From: Semisulcospira habei | Taxonomy: Eukaryota; Mollusca; Gastropoda; Semisulcospiridae | Assembly: GCA_036245525.1 (NCBI GenBank) | Contig: BTPG01000007.1 | Coordinates: forward strand, 162,064,063 to 162,128,062 | Length of the DNA: 64,000 nucleotides | Reading direction: 5' to 3' | Shown here: positions 28,401 through 43,400 of the stretch, one piece after another | Layout of the letters: every line of letters begins with the position of its first letter | Numbering within the stretch: the stretch's first letter is position 1 | Translations under genes and position numbers: made by a program | The notes under the pieces: model-generated | Databases searched by the model: none | Seen by the model: only the letters and a program-made list of their open reading frames with translations | Told to the model about the DNA's origin: nothing

Positions 28401-31400
28401 GGTGCCAGAATAGCTTGGCGCCTCTAGGTGCCAAGCTATTCTGGCACCACCCTTGAACTTGAGCCATTGGTCTTTATCCTTATCTGTAAGTACTATAATA
28501 CTAGTTATATATGGCAGTATACAAATTTGAAGCTTTTAGCCTCAGCATGATATGGGTTAAATCTGTTATTGCTTTTTCCTCATAGAAATTGGAGCTTACT
28601 GCCGATGAAGGCAACACCCATCCAGGAGAGATGTCCAGGAGAACTTTTGAGGTGCAGTATTAGTATACTATAACAGTTGCAGAAATGTAATTGTAACTAA
28701 CTATAAGTTAAGTACTAATTACTATATCACTTTATCAGTGCTTTTGCCCTCAGCGTCTAAACCTTTGGATGTCCTGGGGGAATCGTTGCAACAGAAATGC
28801 TATCTACAGCAAAAGGGTTATATTCAGTCCCGACACACTACAGCAAGATATGGATTGAGCATGATAATTCAAGCTTGGCGCCCATAGGTGCCAAGATATT
28901 CTGCCACCACCCTTGAAGTTGAACTATCGTGGTCGATCTGTCTCCTGAATTGTAATGTAGTCCTCAGATGACAACTCCAAAATGTGGGTATTTTGTACCT
29001 GGGACACAATTGGTTAAACATACAGGAATATTTTAGAAAATATTTGTTTACACCACTCACGATTACAGTGTATTTCATTTTCCATTTTCTTTTCCTAACG
29101 TTTTTCTCTTGTTGTTTAGTCAGATAGCCCCACCCCACCCGGGTCTGCCCTGGGGGACTTGGGTTGGGTTAACTACTTTTTAGTTCCCAGGGTCACCCTG
29201 GTCAGCCTCATAGGGTGGGTTTTCCCCTCTATTTTGGGGGCTGTGTTTCTGTCTACCCTTGGTCCATTCACCTGTAGTTTCCTTTTTTAAACTCTCCCTA
29301 CTGTCTGCGCTGCCTGTATCTCATGATATTGGATGCGTGTTGCTAAATGGTCTTAGGTTTATTTAGCATATTAGACCGGCTGGCAACATACATTTTATAT
29401 TCTGTTTAGTTGGGGTTTTTTGACAAGCAGTGCAGGCATGTCCTGAGAAAGTCTTGTTGCTGTCGGGACGTTGAGCAATGTGCAACCAACCAACAGATAG
29501 CTCCACAGCTGCATTTCCCAAATTTTGAAGGGGTCACCTAATGACTGTGTACTGGTTGCAGAAAATGGATCTGCCATGATAATTCAAGGGTAGTGCCAGA
29601 TTAGTTTGGCACATTCAGGCACCAAGCTAATCTAGCACTAGCCACTACCCTTGAATTATAGTCAATCTATCTCCTGATGTAGCTCCCTCAGGGATTAATG
29701 GGTTCACTCTGAATTGCTGGCATAAAGATTGCCATAGGGTCCACAGTTTTTAGAGGAAATAGTGTCATGACTGAGGTAAAAGGTTTCTTCAGAGAAGCAA
29801 ACAAATGTTGGTGGGTTTTTTCGTAGTGTATTCTATTTCTAACCATTTAGTTTTGTTCACCAAAAGCTGCCTGAATCTCGTGTTTCATTGTTGTCACCAT
29901 AACTCACACATGACTAATGCTGTTGGTATATTTCTTGATTTATTCCAAAACTATTTCTTTCTTCCTGTTAGAATGCATTCCAGGGACCTCTACACAGGTT
30001 TGGAAAACTGATGTACAGCAAAATGCTAAACGGTCGAGGGGACCGTGACCGCATCACACGTGAAGAATTTGTGGCAGCAGGCACTGAGATCGTCACAATG
30101 CTAAACATAGGAGATCAGAGATTCTACTACTTCAAACTTTTTGCTGGAAACAAAGAATACTTGACCAAAGAAGGTAACTTTTGTTTTTACTTGACCCTCA
30201 TGTACATGGAATACTGGTGTACAATGCCGGTGACTGCACTTGGGCTTACACATTGCACCATGCAGTTGGCCATGCTCACGCTTCAAAGGATTTCATTTGT
30301 TTCCAATCCATAGAATAGAAGTTGTCCTGCCAATCGCTTACCATGCATAAGTAGAATACCCACACAGCAATGTAGCCTTAGGGGTCTTGCTGATGTTTGA
30401 TGAAAGTGACCCTTGAAAACTTTTGTCGGTGTGTAAACCCTTTAACTCATTCGAGATGTGCCGCGTACGGATACATGGCGGTTCGCCGCATATATCCATA
30501 AGCGGCACATCTCGAATGAGTCAAGTGTCGGTAACGATATTAGTTGCAAAGATTCCTGCAGGAATCACCATAGTAAAAGCGCTACTGGCACGCATAGGGT
30601 TAATCCCTTCCTTGCTGAGAAAAAGTGAACACGATTCAACAGCAAAGGACATAGATCTTCATGACCATGACGCCATAGTCAGGGGGGGGGGGGGGGGGGG
30701 GGGGGGGGGTCATGAAGATATACGCCTCTTGCTGACACCTTTTTTTAAGTCGAGCATAGTCCTGTGCCAGCCACTAAGCAAGGTGACCTTTTTTTAAGTC
30801 GAGCTTAGTCCTGCGCCAGCCACTAAGCAAGGTGCTCCACTTTTGCGGAGCACCTTGCTTAGTGGCTGGCGCAGGACTAAGCTCACTGAGCCCTGCCACT
30901 TATTGAGATGGTCCTGTTTCTTTTTAGCATGAAGAAAGGCTTGGTCAGGCGTCCGCTTCGCCGTGACGAGTGTATGTAAAGGTGTAAAGATGGCTGACAC
31001 CGTTTTGTACATGTTAGGCCATAAGTCTATTACTATCAGTGTTCAACATGCTGGCTGCACATGTAATAACATGTAACTTTAGTCGACGCGTAATTTTCGG
31101 TCATAAAAGTTCTTCAAAAAACAAAAATCAGGCCAGCTTGATGGGACGGTTGCACAGAAATCCCAGACACTACATCATTGTCTTAGGCAAGGTGATGTAA
31201 GCAGACAGTATGCAACATAGCGACAAATGCAATTATTCTTTACTGCTTGATTGTTTCCAAAAAAAGATCGAAGATGAAGCGGAACGACCCATTAAAGGTA
31301 CATGGATGGTAATGGTTTGTCTGTTTGCTTTGTTACATCTGTGCAGGTGCAAAAGACAAAATCATACCCTTTTCTTTTGTCATCTAATTCAGCCATTTGC

Positions 31401-34400
31401 ACCCCCACCCCCCCACCCCCAACCCCCTCCTCCGCCCCCTTTTACTCTATACACACACACACACCACACAAAATCCAGCACTGTACAACAAAAGTATTCT
31501 TTCAACATTACATGATATTTACATGCTAATACAATCATTTTTTTACGTAAAAGATTTCTGTGCATCTGGCTTGTGCGGTACTTTTTAACCAGTATGCTCT
31601 TGGCACCCTGTCTTAAAAATTGGACACTTGGAAAATACCTGTTCAAACACTAGGCGTCGACTTTTCGTTTGGTGTTGCACCCTTATAGTAATAGACTTAT
31701 GGTTAGGGCAGTTGGTACAAAAGATAATCTGGCACTACCCTTAAATTATCATGGTCGATCCATCTCCTGCTGTAGTGCGTCAGGGCTAAATGGGTTTTTT
31801 AAAAAAAAACACCATCTGTGTACTAGCAGGGAAGGGGTCAGTCATGAAATGATGCTGAGATTTGCGTGTCCACTTGGCTTTTTAACATTTTTCAGTTCTT
31901 TGTATGTTGGAATATTGCAGTGGCCAAAAATTTTCACATGATGGTTAGTGCCTTGTTATCTTGGAGCACTAGTCTGAAACCATCGTGGTCTCCAGCAGTC
32001 TGGCTGGCTGAGTGATCAAAATATATTATCCCTTTGGGCTAAAGGCTGAATTTTTGGTAATTCATATTCTTTCTGTTTAATTTTTTTTTTAATATATTTT
32101 TTTTTTTGTATTTTGACAGATGCCTTTCAGATGGTGATGATTTCCTACATGCTGATGATTTCGGTATCCAAGGTCACATATTGCCATGATGAGAGAGATA
32201 AACAGATGTACGAAGGCATGGTCACCAGTATGGTAAGTTGGTTTCCATGATACAACTTCGTTACTATAACTGAACATCGTGAATTTGCGTAGTGTAAGTC
32301 AAATCATATCTCTAGCAAGAAATTTGGTGGGGCGAATCACCAGGACTCTAGTAAAGGAAAAGACATCAACACCTTGACCCTTAGCATGTCGGTAGCAGTT
32401 TTAGTCACGATGATTCGTGTCGGAATCATCGTAATTAAAACTGCTACCGACATGCAAAGGGTTAAAATGTTTAATTTGTTTACAGATTAACCTTTTTGTG
32501 CATGTGGCCATACAGTACTTGGGGCCGCATGCGCAAGGTACTTTTTTATGCAGGCAGTAAACATCTATTGTTCAACTATTGATGCCTTAGTATACAATGA
32601 AGTTTCGTCATTTCTGTTATGTTTGCTGATAGTTTGGTATTGAGGATCACCTGCGCTGGCCTGATGCAGAAAAATGGCTGTTGGCCAACTGTCCCTTCAT
32701 GTTTATGGGTGTTCACAACTGGGTGTGCATGGTCCTGAATGGATCCAACCTGCCAGCTGAAATGGTGAGCTTCAAGATAATAATTGCTATTTTGCTAGCG
32801 CCATAACTTCCAAAATAACAGACAAGTTCATTCATGAATGTGTTTCAAATGTGCTCTATTTTCCTTTTGTATGAAAATACATCCCAAAATGTTTTCATTC
32901 ATTTATTTCATTATTTTCATGTCTTTATTTTCATGTCTTCATTTTAATGTCTTCATTTTAATGTCTTCATTTATTCATCATCTCATCATTTTAATCAATG
33001 CCATGTTGCATAGTGTCAATTCTTAACGCAGGAGGCTCGTACAGCCCAAGTTCCACAGCTGGAAAATTTCACCTGTGGAGAGCACTGTCTCAGTTTGTGC
33101 ATGGCTTGGGCGCTTGCAGCTGTTTTGCCCAACTTATACACCAGGATGTCTCCTCCACGACCAGTCGCTAGCACCAGCAACCAGAAAGATCCAATGCTTC
33201 AATCATTCTCCTCCCAGCTCATGAGCATGGTATCTACGGCCATTTTATTTATTTTAACCATTTAGTGATTCATTGTCTGGAATGTATACACGCAATCACT
33301 GTTGGGAATAATGCAAACATCGCAGAATGCAAGACGCAAAGAACTTCATAAGCCCACGCATCCGCGTGGGCTTATGAGGTTCTTTGCATCTTGCTGGCTG
33401 CCATTCTGTTTTCTTGGACAAAAATTAATGGGATTTTGTGGCACTGAATTAGTCATAGTTTCAAAGATTGTAATGTTTGCTAGTAGCAAAGAGATTCAGA
33501 ATGTTTGCCAGTTAGTTGCCTTTGCAGGTATGCATTTGTTGCCTACAAGTACTGTTGTTTTCTTGCATGCAGGAAACAGCAAATACCATATTGTTAATTT
33601 CTCAACTTCATTCTAAAGTGTTCAAACCATTGCTGCTATGTAACTATTGCTAAAATAGTATGCCGGTTAGCCATCTGTGCATGCAGAAGCCGGTACTGTG
33701 ATTACTGCTAGTGGTTTTATGCTTAAGGAGAGTGACACATTTTGTTTTTTCAGAACTGGATACCTCGAGTTCAGAGTTGGAACATTTTGTACAGTAGTGA
33801 CAAGGATGGGCTGTCCAAGAACAGGTGAGAATGTGTCAGAGTCCAGGTATTGATCACAGATTAACTCATTCAGCCCGATGCACGTATTTCCCATATTTTG
33901 GAGGAGTCATACAGTGACTATGCACCTTTTGCAGAAGATGGATCGACCATGATAATTCAAGGGTAGCGTCAGATTAGCTTGGCGCCAAGCTAATCTGGCA
34001 CTACCCTTGAATTATCATGGTCGACCCATCTCCTGCTGTAATGCGTTAGGGCTGAATGAGTTAAGGGTGATACTCAGTAGATTGCTGTTTAGATGCATAA
34101 TATAATTATTTTCACACAAGTTACAAAATTTACAACTTGCATGAATGGGTCTGTATGTGGTCACACAGATTGTAACCCCTTGGTTTTCTGTAGCACTTTT
34201 GGTGGAGGTGATTCCTGCAGGAATCACTTCAGCCAAAATCACTGACGACAGCCAGAGGTTTAGAGATAACAATTTGCAGGCAGATTGTAAAATGTACGGT
34301 ATTATTGGCATAGATACACATGTGGTGAGTTACGCTGCAGAAGATGGAAGAAATAGTTGTCAAAATATATATTAATATTATACTTTCAGTGCAACCTGAG

Positions 34401-37400
34401 GGAAAACCAGCAGCTAATGATGAGTTTCTTAACCCTTTGGCTGTCAGGAGTACTTTTTGCAATGATTCCTATTGGAATCATCATGACAAAAAGCGTTGCC
34501 AACAGCCAAACGGCTAACTTTGAGATACAGCAATAAGAACTGGTATAACCGTGTTGAAAAGAAGGGCCATAGGGATTCAACGGTAGTGCCAGATTTGTTT
34601 GGCATCTTCCTAGGTGCCAAACAAATTGCTGACACTGCTTTGAACTATCATGGTGTTCCATCTCCTGCTGGACTGAGAAATCGAATAGTCCGAGGGTAAC
34701 AACTGCTGCACAGCCAGCCTGTTCCACCTTAACCCACATCATACTGAGGCTAAAAGCTTCAAATTTGTACACTGCCACATGCAAGCTGCCTTATAGTACT
34801 TGCAGATAAGGGTATAGACCAATGGCTTTAGTTCAAGGGTGGTGCCAGAATAGCTTGGTGGCCTAGAGGTGCCAAGCTATTCTGGCACTACCTTTGAACT
34901 GTTTTAGTCAAACTTATTTCACACACTGGTGTTTTCCGAATGATAAGGGGTAAGAGGCACAAATTTCCATGAGCCCCGGCGTCACGGGGGCTGATGAGAA
35001 TTTGTGTCTCTTGCAGGCCATGGATTATGAGACAAGTTAGTCCATTGGCTATTTTCAGTCATAACAATTTTTTGTTCTGTCACCCATTCAACTCTCACTT
35101 TGAAATCTAGGCAATCCATTTGAAATACAACCAGTCCATCTCTTGTTTTGTTGCTTTGTGAATACTCTTATATTTAATTTTGTTTGAAAGGTGGGCCAGA
35201 ACCTTATAGTCTGCATGATGATTTGCATTTTTCAGATTTTCACACCATATTGGCGCCTACCATGGTCCAGTGCTGATCCTGTTCAGCTTTGAAGGTCGCA
35301 ATCATTACTGCTTGGCCTTGGATTGCGTTTTGAGGTGAGTGTGTGCAAAGCTTTTGCTGTGGGCAAGAGGCATAGATTCTCATGAGCCCCTGCAGGTGCA
35401 GGGGTTCATGAGAAGCTATGCCACCTACAGAGGCTCATGAGAATCTATGCCTCTTGCACGTGGATCAGGCTGGAGGGGCAAACTACATGTCACATCATTT
35501 TCTCCTGTTCTTCTGCTGGGGTTGATGAAAGTGCGTGCCGTTTTCTGGCAGAGACCTCAGTCCAGTCTTGAACTCTTGGTTGTTGGTAGTGCTTTATTTC
35601 GCTATGATTCCTATGGGAATCATCAAAACAAAAGTGCTAGGAGCAGCCAAGGGGTGAGATCGTATGAGCCCTTGCAGCTCTTAGTCCTTTCAGTCCATCA
35701 GCCACTGCTGTCTGGTCTTCACTTGGCATAGTAGGTTCCCATGAGCCACTGTAGTGCGCATTGATCTCTGAAAGTGGAAAACTTGGGAGGAGTGTTCTTT
35801 GCAGACCTTGTATCTGTCCAGGAGGCTGAGCAACCCTGTTATTTCTTATTGGATTTGATTTGATTTTTTACTTCAGAGTCAAAGCCAAGGCAAATTGCTT
35901 TGTTTTCTAAAAGGGGATAATTAACTGGACCAGTCAGTAACCTATTTAACTCCCAACACCTCAATTCCCAAAGTTTGCAAGTGTTTCTTATAGACTATGT
36001 ACCATTTGCAGGAGATGATGATGGATCGACCGTGATAATTCAAAGGTATTGCCACATTAATTTGGTGCCTGTTGGCACCAAGCTAATCTGGCACTAACCT
36101 TGAATTGTCATGGTCTATCCATCTTGTATTGTAGGGTTGAATGGGTTAAAAAATAATTATAGATTATGGCATAAAATTATGCTTAATTTCTATCCAGGGA
36201 TGGTATTACGAAGATCGGAGGGCAAGACTGCCGACTGATACAACTTCTGCCTGTCTACAGACTTCTACAGTGTCAGTCATGGTATTTTTTTTTTTTAGCC
36301 TATATATGTGATAGCAGTGTGAACTGGAATCATACTGTATGTGAAATATGTAAACAGAGTGCTCCCCACTCCTTTGATTTCCAACAAAACTATGCATTAT
36401 TTTGAGTTTTTAACCCTTTGGCTGTTGGTGGCAGTTTTTGTCATGATGATTCCGGCCACTGACAGCCACAGGGTGAAAAAGCAATTTGTATCAACTTCAC
36501 TGGAAATAAAGCATGATCGAGGTAGTTTGTCAAAAAAGACCAAATGTTGAAGGACCCCGGTGTAACGACGGTGTTTTTAGGGTTGTACTGAACTAAATTG
36601 TTACATATAAACGTTTATGGAATGAGTGTGCGCGTGGGCTTTCTGCCAATCTGTATAAAGGTGGGTGTTCTATCTCTGTTTACTAGACTCTTTCATCCAC
36701 CACACACGCGCTTACAAACGAAGGACAAAGGCCACACAGTTATATCTCTTTGCCCTCTGTTTAACTATTAACAAGCACTCATAACATACATTAAACCACA
36801 CAATTCACATCATATAAACCAATCTACACAGATAACTAACAAGTGGCATATAGGTTATCTCAACTTCAGCGCTCACACATTCACTCGCTACCGTAGAGGT
36901 CGTTGTCTCTCTCAAGAGACGTCACTCGACTCCTCTTTATACTAGTGTCGACACAGTCAATATCACATTGACGACTTGACGGAGATTCCCGAACTGAATA
37001 TTACTATTCAATGACTACTCACAGATTTAGAACATTCCTAGGCGTGAAATTTACGGCGCTAGGCGACAATAGCTACACTGACGGAACACTGCATGTGGTC
37101 CTGTAGCACGAATCTGTGGCTTACTTCGCTACCGTTGCTGCTCGTAGCACCAGTGATGGTAGGACGAAGGAGAGATGGAGGCTTGATGATGTCCGCATTC
37201 CGGTCACGTACGTGATGCTCAGGACAGCTTCATCGGCCATACACCAGGGGTTTCCGCTCCGTACCGGCCCCGCTGTACACAACATTTATACACTCATAAA
37301 TGTTCGCTCTTATACCCAAAAGTCTGAATGTGTCTTCGACACATTATTATTCTTCAGAGCGCTCTAGATCGTTTCCTCTGAAAAATGTCTTCTTTATGCC

Positions 37401-40400
37401 ACCATACTACCGTCACTATTGTCATAATTCTTATGACAATTCCTATAGCCACTTTAACACAGTGCACACAATTCCTATAGCCACTTTAACACAGTGCACA
37501 CAATCCCTATAGCCACGTTAACACTGTACACACATTTTACGTACCTACACACAATGAATTATGAGCCAAATATTACAATCACAGCTCACCTTCAATTCGT
37601 AACATGTTACTGCACATTTCATCATTAGGTATACCTAAATATATTCCTATTTCAGTCCCACATCTTCACATATAAATGAATACAACATGACATCCTAGTT
37701 ATAAACTATATCACATAATTACATGACTAAACAAGTATTGACACGAGCCATCGCATTTCCTTCAAACATGGCTCTTCTGCACTCTAATAATAATTCATAA
37801 AACAATACTTTCTTTTTCATCTGAATAGCGTTACAGGTCATTATAAATACCGGTAATAAAAGAATAAATACCTGTATTCAATATACAGCTACCGAATTCT
37901 CTAGCCAGAATTCTTCCTCAGAGCCCTAACGAAAACGACCGCTCGGCTCGACTGGTATTGCATCTCTAACTGGCAATTATTCCCGATGCCACACTGTCAC
38001 TCCCACACGTGACACGTGAACATCGCTCACCTACATTACCACACGTGAACATGGTTTATCTGTACATTCCCGCTCGTGAACATTGCTTATCTCTACATTA
38101 TTCGCACGTGTACATTCGGTCCAACTGCTAATGACGTCACCATCGTCCGACCGAAATCTGCACTAAAGGCGTTCGTTACACTACCCCCCTCTCAACGAAA
38201 AAAAGAACCGACCGAGGGTCTTTTTTACAAGTTCGGAGGATAATGTTTAAAATACAGTAACGACTATGAAACCTTGATCTATGGAACCGACTGATCACGA
38301 TCGGCGCATGACAACAGATCCGCGAACACATTCTGTGTACCTGGAAGTGGTTCGAGATTGAATCTAAACTCTTGTAAGGACAAGGACCAACGCATGATGC
38401 GAGAATTCTTAAAGCGACTTGTATGCAAGTACGTCAGCGGTCTGTGGTCAGTCTGGAGAATGAAACCGACCCCCCAAAGAAATTTGGAAAATTCCGAAAT
38501 GGCCCAAACAATAGCCAAACATGAGAGGAATAGTGGGAAGACCACCAACATCATCATCACCTTGGACAACACCAATATCCACTGATGGGACAGTATGCCA
38601 ATCTGAAACGTCCAAATGAGGAACATCACACTGAGGTGCCACAACCTCGACATCTGGAAGTAAAAAAGGAGAAAAGGCCCAACGAGATCAATAGCGACCC
38701 CCTCGAACGGAGTCGAGATAAGAGGCACAGTCGCCAAAGGAACAGGGGGAACTTTGCCTTTTGAAACCGACTTCTGGCAAATGTCACAAGTGTGAACATA
38801 AGTACGCACATCAGCAAAAACACCAGGCCAAAAGAATCGGGATAGAATCCTAGTCAGAGTTCTACGAACTCCACATTGACCAGCCAAAAGTTGATCATGC
38901 GCAGCAATCATGACTGACGTACGAAGTTTCTCTGGAACAACAACCTGATGCAAAATATCCTTGGATGTCTGATACCTCCTGTACAAAATATCATCTTGAA
39001 AATAGAAAGAATAAGTAGCAGAACCAACAATCTTTTCTTCACCTGAGGCAGCTAAATTGAAACAACTTTGCAGAGTAGCATCACCTTTCTGCAACTGAAT
39101 GAGTTCAGCACGAGTGACCTTCAAGTCATCGCACATAGTGACAAGAGGTTTGTGCGGGAGACCTTGTTTCCTACCCTGAGCACGAGTAGTGACAGCAGCA
39201 ACAGGGACCTCATCAACAGCAGCAGCAACTATGGTATCTTGGGCCTGCTGGACAATCAAACCTGGAATATTACCCACAATCAAGTCGGCAACTGGATCCT
39301 CAAGAATACAACAAACCAACTCTCCAGCAAAATACGGACAAGAAACAACAACTTTAGCCTGCTGGTAAATGTTGACTTCTCCACCAAAAGTTTTACAACG
39401 GACAGTACCTGGCACATACTGTTTATCAGAAACCAAACGTTTTCGAACACCACAAATGGTAGCACCTGTGTCTCGCAAAACTGAGCAAGCAGTAGAATTA
39501 GTAGAAGCTGCCACCAAACTTGCTGTCTCTCTCATCTTATCTCGCATCGACTATTGCAACTCTCTCCTTTCCGGTCTCCCTCACTCCACCATCTTCACTC
39601 TCCAGCGCGTCCAGAACAATGCTGCCCGCCTCGTCCTCAGAAAGAAAAAATCCGACCACATCACACCCCTGCTCAAACTCCTCCACTGGCTCCCAATCCC
39701 CCAACGCATCCAATACAAAGTTCTGTCTCTCTGCTACAAATCCCTGAACAACTGCGCTCCTGCCTATCTCTCTAACTTACTTCACCCCTACACACCTTCC
39801 CGCTCTCTCCGCTCTGCCTCCGACCCTCTCCGCCTCCACATCCCTCGCACCAAACTTAACACTTTCGGCCCCCGCTCCTTCTCCGTCTACGGTCCATCCA
39901 CCTGGAACACTCTCCCACTCTCTCTCCGTCAGAAACACTCTCTCTCCTCCTTCCAGTCCGCCCTCAAAACTCACCTCTTTCAACAGTTTTAGCACTATAT
40001 CAGCACACTCCCCACCCCGCAAGCTGACTGTCGTAATGTATTTCACTGTTTGTGGTACGTGAGTCATTGTCTAAAGCGTGCGCATGCGTGCGCGAGTTGT
40101 GAGTGTGCGCTTAGAGTTATAATTATTATAAGATAAGCGCATTATAAATACCGTAATTATTAATTAACAGAACCAACTTCTAAATGCAAGTACCCAGCTG
40201 ACGGATCAAAAATAGAGCAAACAACTTCAGAGTCCACAGGGACAACTGTACAACCTGAGCTTGAGTTAGTCTTATCATCTGACGCTATGGTTTTTTGCAC
40301 AACAAAGGGACAAGTTTTTCGAGTATGACCACCAATGTTGCAAACAGAGCAAGGGTTTGGACTGTTGCGAAGAGGACATTGCCTGGGACCATGACCTTTA

Positions 40401-43400
40401 CCATCACAAAGAGGGCAATTATCAAAATTGGTGTAAAATGAACCACCTCCACGTCCACGTCTCAAATATCTCCGAGTTTGATCAAAACGATCTTCGACCT
40501 TTTGGTTCGAAACTGAGGGTGTTTGGTCATTCTTTTGCAAAGCACCACGATTCCTCCAATAGCCGCGACCTCGATAGTTTGAGTAACCACCGCGAGAATC
40601 TGCAGAGCCAGGAACAGCTTGTGACTCTTCAGCTACATCAACTGATCCTACTGAGCCGAAAACCGTAGCAGCCGATCTGCGTGCCAAGTTCTTTCCGGGA
40701 CGAGCAAGACGATAACTTTCAGCGGTTTTAACCATATCATCTAATGTGACAAGTCCACGCTCGCGAATGAAAGTAGCAAGATCCTGTGACACACATTCTA
40801 GAAACTGCTCACCTAACACAAGATCCATAATTCCTTGCATGTTTCTAGTAACACCGGACAAAGCTATCCATCGATCAAACAATCTGTTTAGCTCAATACC
40901 AAAAGTTTGGAAAGGTTCGTTCGAGTCTGGTCGGATTTCACGGAACTTCTTGCGAAAACCTTCTGCAGTACATTGGAACTTCTTAAGCAAATTGTCCTTC
41001 AATGTCTGATAATCTACAGGACCATGAGCAGCAAGACTGTGGTACAAGTTCAATGCGTTACCTTCTAACAAAGCTGAAAGAAATGTAACCCATTTGCCTT
41101 GATCCCAGCCAAGGGCTGTAGCATGAGTCTCAAAACGAAAAAGGTATGAATCGATATCATCTTGTCTTTCTTTGAAAACAGGCAACTTGGGGTAAACAGG
41201 TCTAGCACCAAAAGAATTACTATCTCTACCCCTGTTTCCATGACCAGCATCTTGTTCCTCAAGTCTACGTTCAGAACGTGACTCAAGTTCCATCTGTTTT
41301 GTTTTCTCTCTTTCCAGTTCTAATGCTAATTGAACATCTGCTTGTTTATTCGCTAACGCTAACTGAACATCTGCTTGTTTATTCGCTAGCTCAACATCTG
41401 CTTGTTTTTTTAGCTAGCTCAACTTCTGCTTCTTTTTCCAATTTCTTTTCATCCCTCAATCTTTGCCTCTCAAGACGATCAAAACAACCCTGTACATATT
41501 TTGCACGTTCCTTATCAGGGATACCCAAAGTTGTAGCTTGAGCAATAAAAGATTGGAACAACTTATCATAATCATCAGACATGGCTAAGGGCAATGTAGA
41601 TCAACAAACCAACCAAATAAAAAATTTAAAAAAAAATTACTAGAAAAGTATCAAAATGTCTAAACAGGAAATCAGTAAAGTACTAAAGTGTCAACAATGA
41701 AATGGCAAAACGCAATCAATCCCAACAACTATAAATTGGTCTAGAAACTTTATGAAACAATTAAGTTTCTCCAAAAGTAAATTTACAGGACAATGCACAG
41801 TCCGAGTTACAATGAAAACGGTAAAGTCTTAAAAGTATACAAAACAAATTATGTATTGTATTAACTCAATATGTCTATAAATAATACAGTGACCAATTTT
41901 ATACCAAATAAAACACACTAACTCAATATATGATGAAGAACGTCAACTTTAGTTGATAGAAGCACAAGAAATGTACAGCGAAAAAGGACGTTACTAAATT
42001 CAAAGTTTTAATCCAACTATATATTCAAAGAAAAATAAAATGAAATTTATGTCAAACACTATAATCGCTAATACTAAATACCAAATGTACGGCGAAAGGG
42101 AAATAAACCCAATCAAATTATCAAAGTCTCAAACAAAAATGAACCAATTATGACCACATACATAAATACAAAAAAAAAAAAAAAAAAACTAGATCAAAAT
42201 CAATACAAATCAAACAAACAAAATAAATTAAATCAAATGAGGCTGAAATCCCAACACGATAATCTACTTAAAATAAGGGCAAAGAGAACATACCCCCAGC
42301 CACACGCATAAAAGGATAGGACTCTATAACAGTGAAGAACTAGTAAAACAAATACAATTCCCTAACAGAAGAATAGAGCCGAAGAAGAGAATAGGAACCC
42401 CCAAGACAGAAAAAGAGCTAAATCCTTAGTGCCCAGAAACTGTACACAGACACAGCCGTTAAACTGGAGACGGCAAATATCACACAAAACACCACATCCC
42501 AGTCATACACTATAACAAAATTTCAAAAGAATAAGCCCACTAGTCTACCGATATAAATCTACAACTAGTGGTGCCCTCACTAAATATGAATATGTATGAC
42601 CTAATATTAACACAGAGAAAGGCTAGGGTCACCAAATGTAACGCCGGTGTTTTTAGTGTACTACTGAACTAAATTGTTACATATAAACGTTTATGGAATG
42701 AGTGTGTGCGTGGGCTTTCTGCCAATCTGTATAAAGGTGGGTGTTCTATCTCTGTTTACTAGACTCTTTCATCCACCACACACGCGCTTACAAACGAAGG
42801 ACAAAGGCCACACAGTTATATCTCTTTGCCCTCTGTTTAACTATTAACAAGCACTCATAACATACATTAAACCACACAATTCACATCATATAAACCAATC
42901 TACACAGATAACTAACAAGTGGCATATAGGTTATCTCAACTTCAGCGCTCACACATTCACTCGCTACCGTAGAGGTCGTTGTCTCTCTCAAGAGACGTCA
43001 CTCGACTCCTCTTTATACTAGTGTCGACACAGTCAATATCACATTGACGACTTGACGGAGATTCCCGAACTGAATATTACTATTCAATGACTACTCACAG
43101 ATTTAGAACATTCCTAGGCGTGAAATTTACGGCGCTAGGCGACAATAGCTACACTGACGGAACACTGCATGTGGTCCTGTAGCACGAATCTGTGGCTTAC
43201 TTCGCTACCGTTGCTGCTCGTAGCACCAGTGATGGTAGGACGAAGGAGAGATGAAGGCTTGATGATGTCCGCATTCCGGTCACGTACGTGATGCTCAGGA
43301 CAGCTTCATCGGCCATACACCAGGGGTTTCCGCTCCGTACCGGCCCCGCTGTACACAACATTTATACACTCATAAATGTTCGCTCTTATACCCAAAAGTC

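Noticed and set aside
37116..37367. Open frames inside the gypsy LTR (also 37300-37512 and 43376-43588)
   Set aside because: LTR DNA; the same frames appear in both LTR copies and have no protein similarity.
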